Both the position numbers and the translations under genes were made by a program. The notes beneath the pieces were generated by a model that saw only the letters and a program-made list of their open reading frames with translations, was not told where the DNA came from and did no database searches. Shown piece by piece: positions 59,245 through 64,000 of a stretch of DNA of 64,000 nt; positions within the stretch are counted from its first letter, which is position 1, and each line of letters opens with the position of its first letter. Source of the DNA: Terebella lapidaria (lineage: Eukaryota; Annelida; Polychaeta; Terebellida; Terebellidae); assembly GCA_949152475.1 (NCBI GenBank), contig OX424560.1, positions 16,431,106 to 16,495,105 of the forward strand, written 5' to 3'.

Positions 59245-62200
59245 ACTGGTTATTGAAACTTTAAACATAACATTTCCTTCAACAGCCAACAAAGATGCAT
59301 GTCAACACAATAGTGATAACTCAAAGAAGAACACGGAAATCGTTTCATTACACTGACAGAGTGGTATACCAAAATAGCGATCTCCGAAACATGGCATGTT
59401 CCCCTAGAATGCGTTAATTGGCAGAGAGGTGAAACCTCGAGTGCATCTTTCAATATCGATAATGCCTGAGAACCCAGTTATTTTATCGGTTAATGTTTTA
59501 TATCTGCTAGTAATTTCTACTGCTATCTTAACCTCAAACGGATGAAAGCTGTGATCTTCGAATCTCGGCAGAAGTGTACTAAAAGATATTGAGTACAAAC
59601 CAATTTTGCAAATGGTGCTGAAGTTTCAGATCTTGTCTCACACGAAAGTGACTGGATTTAATTTGGGATTCCATAAATGGCAGGGAAAAACCCATTCGAT
59701 CTCCAATCAGTGCACTTACATATCAAACGATCTGGTATTGGTCTTCGCGCCTTTATTGTACCTAATATATCAGTGTCAGGTAGCAATACATATTTCAAAC
59801 AAACGCTTGAACACCAGATTTTGATGATACGCAGTTTGTAAAATATCCATGTTGTGAGTAATAACTAATAATAGAAGTGAAAATTTGTATTTTCAGCGCA
59901 TGCTCCAAACAGTAAATTACATTCCATAGAATAACTGGCATCGAACTCACAAGTTAATGGTATTGTGATGTGTGGTTATACCATTTCATTACCATCGTCT
60001 GATGCCTAACATTGCAAATCTCACTAATCTTCACTTACAGTTCCAAAATATCTGCAAAAAAATCCCAAAGGTTTTGTGCCTCATTATGATGACACGCTTC
60101 ATATATCCTGGCGAGTTTTGGGTTTAAATATACACTATCAAAAACTAATTGGCATGATGGTGGTAATTATAGATAAGAAATAACGAGCTTCACCGAGCTT
60201 CATGGGTATATGTACTTGAATCATTTATATTGACATCTTTGCTGGCTAACTGGGAATTTTAGTAGATTATGCTGTGTGAATCAGGTTTTTCGTGTAGCAC
60301 ACGCATAGGTCCGTTATGTTGTGAGTTACTGCAAATTCTATAAATTGCATTTCAATTGCTAGGGATCTATATTAGCGCGCACCTATCACTGAATAATTAG
60401 ATTGTTTTCATATTCCTTCACCTATTTAATACCATGAATACGACCAAGATCATAAAACATAAAAACTAGCCCAAGGGCTAAGACAGGTTACCGGACAATA
60501 TATAATAGCTATTTTGTCCCGTGACCTTGACAATAAGGTCACGGTCAAATTTAAAGTCATGAGAGTATTCAGCATATATGATTTCCTATATGTTCACAAA
60601 TGATTACTAAGCTGTAAATTCAGTAATAAGATAGATATTAGTCCTGTGACCTTGGAAAATCAAAGAAATCAAAAGTCAGATCACAAGTCAAATTAAAGGT
60701 CATTGGAGTATTCAGCATATATCGTTTGCTGGATGTCCACAATAGAATCGTAAGTTGTACATTTGATAATAAACAATATATTAGCCAAGTTGTCTGTGAG
60801 ACCTTGAAAATGAGGTCAAAGGTCAAATTCAAGGTCATGACAATATTCAGCATATCTCATTTCCTATACGTCCACAATTGATTCCTAATCTGTAAAATTG
60901 ATAATTTTAAAGCGAGATATTAGCCATCCTGTGCTCTGACCTTGTAAATGAGGTCAAAGGTCAAATTCAAGGTCATGACAATATTCAGCATATCATTTCC
61001 TATCTCTCCACAATTGATTCTCAAGTTGAAAATTCGATAATATGCGAGATATTAGCCATTTTGTTCTTTGACCTTGAAAATGAGGTTAAAGGTCAAATTC
61101 AAGGTCATCACGATATTCGGACTATATCATTTCCTATATGTCCACAACTGATTCCTAAGCTATAAAGTCGATATAGCTTAGAGCGAGATATCAGCCATTT
61201 CGTGCCTGACCTTGAAAATGGTTCAGAGGTCAAATTCAAGGTCATCAAAATATTCGGCATACATCATTTCCCATATGTCCACAATTCAGTCCCAAGCTGT
61301 AAAGTGGATAATAAGCAAGATATTAGCCGTTTTGTTCTTTAACCTTGAAAATGAGGTCGAAGGTCAAATTCAAGGTCATGACAATAATCAGCAGATATAA
61401 TTTCCTATGTGTCCACAATTAAATCCTAGTCTCAATATTAAGTGAGATATTAGGCATGTGTCCCATTATAGAGCATTGGAGAATTTAACATGGGAAAGTC
61501 CCATTTGGGACCCGCCGAGAAAATGAAAATGGCGGCCACACGCAGACTGGCGATTCAGGGGCAACGAAACTTATACACATCACAGAGGTATGTGAGGGCA
61601 ATCTTTTGAAATAAAAATCTCAAAACTGTCTGAACAGTTTTTGAGAAAATGGCCGCCAAAGTCAGAAATTGGCCGTTTTTCGGAGAAAATGGCTGCCATT
61701 TTGAAAAACATGCGAAAATAAAAAAACACAAAAAAAACCCTCTTGAAATATTTTTAGGTATTTTTGTGCAAAATTTCAGAAAGATCCGATCGTAACTTTA
61801 AAGATAAAAATTTGGACGGACGACGCCGACGGACACAACGCCATGGCAATAGTTTATCGGACCATAGGTCCGGTAACCTTAATAAAAGAAGCGAATGAAT
61901 TAACAGTGGCCCAACTGGCATTCTAGCGATTCAGACCAGCACATGTGTTCACTCTAAATCGGTTCATGACCAAGTGATAAACATTTGTTTTCAGAAGATC
62001 GTTTAGCTGATGTGTGTTTTCACCTGAGAATGGCGAGAGCAAAAAATATTGACCAAAAAAAGAGAGAACAGTTTGAATAATCGTGAGATGTACCAGACGA
62101 GCATTCTTTCAATTCTTAAGATGAATGCATGATAATCCTAACTAAACGGGATTCAGTTTTTGAATACTTAGAAGGGTACATAATCGTTCGCTGTCTTGCT

Positions 62201-62679
62201 GAAAAAGGGTATTTGAAAAACCAATCTATCTATGTAATTATGTGTTTTTATAAATACATAACATTGTATGTGTGGTATCCAGTTTGTAATCTTCACCTGC
62301 CGCAATGTAAGGTTTTTTATCATGCGAAAAACCGTGTAAAGTACCATAAGTTAAGTTATTTCATTTGATAAATCGCTCTTAAAAGTATATGTATTCCTTT
62401 CAAAGGCGCTTTGCAATTTAATCCCGGACTGAGTAATTACTTAAGCAGCCACAGTCAAAGCGTTATACTATCACTAAGTGTACACCCGGTATCTTACCTC
62501 ATAAAAGCTATGTAAATGTATGTCATGACAATATAACATTGCCATATCATGCTACGTATTCTGCATTGAGGGGGTTAGTCCAGTGGACCTAACCTAGTAA
62601 TCAATATAGTGGCAATGGTCAAACTGAGCATAGATTTATATTCATAACAATACAAGTACGATAATCTGTATTGATACTT
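59245..62679 (+). repeat. 3.43-kb tandem repeat, copy 2 (with R1)
   Basis: The first 750 bases resemble copy 3 (for example GCATGCTCCAAACAG and GTATTGTGATG), while from about 60055 it is nearly identical to copy 1 (for example AAAATCCCAAAGG). This mosaic places the junction of a recent 3,435-base tandem duplication at 59965-60055. It contains an R1 copy at 60465-61881. Confidence 0.85.
60465..61881 (+). mobile_element. R1 element, duplicate of 57031-58446
   Basis: The same ends, flanks and interior as the copy 3.43 kb upstream, with only scattered differences (for example CATTTCCCATATG at about 61264 against CTTTTCCTATATG). It reached this place by segment duplication, not by a separate insertion. 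Confidence 0.85.
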
Positions 62680-64000
62680 ACTGGTTATTGAAACTTTAAA
62701 CATAACATTTCCTTCAACAGCCAACAAAGATGCCTATCAACACAATAGTGATAACTCAAAGAAGAACACGGAAATCGTTTCATTACACTGACAGAGTGGT
62801 ATACCAAAATAGCGATCTCCGAAACATGGCATGTTCCCCTAGAATGCGTTAATTGGCAGAGAGGTGAAACCTCGAGTGCATCTTTCAATATCGATAATGC
62901 CTGAGAACCCAGTTATTTTATCGGTTAATGTTTTATATCTGCTAGTAATTTCTACTGCTATCTTAACCTCAAACGGATGAAAGCTGTGATCTTCGAATCT
63001 CGGCAGAAGTGTACTAAAAGATATTGAGTACAAACCAATTTTGCAAATGGTGCTGAAGTTTCAGATCTTGTCTCACACGAAAGTGACTGGATTTAATTTG
63101 GGATTCCATAAATGGCAGGGAAAAACCCATTCGATCTCCAATCAGTGCACTTACATATCAAACGATCTGGTATTGGTCTTCGCGCCTTTATTGTACCTAA
63201 TATATCAGTGTCAGGTAGCAATACATATTTCAAACAAACGCTTGAACACCAGATTTTGATGATACGCAGTTTGTAAAATATCCATGTTGTGAGTAATAAC
63301 TAATAATAGAAGTGAAAATTTGTATTTTCAGCGCATGCTCCAAACAGTAAATTACATTCCATAGAATAACTGGCATCGAACTCACAAGTTAATGGTATTG
63401 TGATGTGTGGTTATACCAGTTCATTACCATCGTCTGATGCCTAACATTGCAAATCTCACTAATCTTCACTTACAGTTCCAAAATATCTGCAAAACAAAGC
63501 CCAAAGGCTTTGTGCCTCATTATGATGACACGCTTCATATATCCTGGCAAGTTTTGGGTTTAAATATACACGATCGAAAACTAATTGGCATGATGGTGGT
63601 AATTATAGATAAAAAATAACGAGCTTCACCGAGCTTCATGGGTATATGTACTTGAATCATTTATATTGACATCATTGCTGGCTAACTGGAAATTTTAGTA
63701 GATTATGCTGTTCCCATACTGAAATTTAGAATTGATAAGTTCTAATCGAATCAGGTTTTTCGTGTAGCACACGCATAGGTCCGTTATGTTGTGAGTTACT
63801 GCAAATTCTATAAATTGCATTTCAATTTCTAGGGATCTAGATTAGCGCGCATCTATCACTGAATAATTCGATTCTTTTCATATTCCTTCACCTATTTAAT
63901 ACCATGAATACGACCACAATTATAAAACATAAAAAGAAGCGGATGAATTAACAGCAGCGCAACTGGCATTCCAGCGATTCAGACCAGCACATGTTTTCAC
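62680..64000 (+). repeat. 3.43-kb tandem repeat, copy 3 (no R1, cut by window end)
   Basis: It is nearly identical to copy 2 up to about 63.43 kb, then diverges from copies 1 and 2 (for example AAACAAAGCCCAAAGGC and an extra 35 bases near 63715). At 63928-63942 it passes straight from CATAAAAA into GAAGCGGATG, so the R1 element is absent. It continues beyond the window. Confidence 0.85.

Overview
The window looks like nuclear DNA of a marine-type invertebrate animal. It is AT-rich and repeat-dense, its genes have introns with GT-AG borders, and it holds tRNA-derived and inverted-repeat elements plus long tandem duplications. A mollusc, another lophotrochozoan or an early-branching deuterostome would all fit; the sequence alone does not decide.

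Three genes are supported. (1) On the + strand at 10216-11337 is a two-exon TMEM177 orthologue of 310 codons, with a poly(A) signal just after it. (2) Converging on it, on the - strand from 15998 down to 12645, are nine small exons that join in consistent phase. They encode the last 324 residues of a membrane protein with a glycosylation-rich outer part, one transmembrane helix, a basic stop-transfer segment and about five ankyrin repeats; the first exons were not found. (3) On the - strand at 33477-34130 is a complete 217-residue protein with a lysine-rich first half and an acidic, aromatic-rich second half, of no family I recognise, with a 5' UTR intron.

Layout: 1-10 kb is a mosaic of transposable elements. 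These are two members of a TGACCTT-rich family (called R1 here), a tRNA-like SINE, an element with RFX-like motifs, a 3.2-kb element with subterminal repeats, and a 450-bp element with nested hairpins. 10-16 kb holds the two convergent genes. 16.4-27.2 kb is a pile of R1 copies, including an almost perfect 134-bp tandem array. 27.2-31.9 kb holds smaller inverted-repeat elements and decayed repeats. 31.9-34.2 kb is gene 3 with its probable 3' UTR. 34.56-58.7 kb is three tandem copies of a unit of about 7.6 kb containing open-frame fragments that look like decayed exons. From 55.8 kb to the end, the tail of the third copy is re-duplicated with a 3,435-bp period.

The most informative observations are these. 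Each R1 repeat unit carries a DR1 nuclear-receptor motif flanked by inverted extended half-sites, so the R1 blocks are dense arrays of potential nuclear-receptor sites. The third copy of the 3.4-kb duplication lacks the R1 insertion that the other two carry; this empty site defines the ends of the R1 element and a short AT-rich target duplication. No operon-like or working multi-gene system is evident: the three genes appear unrelated in function.
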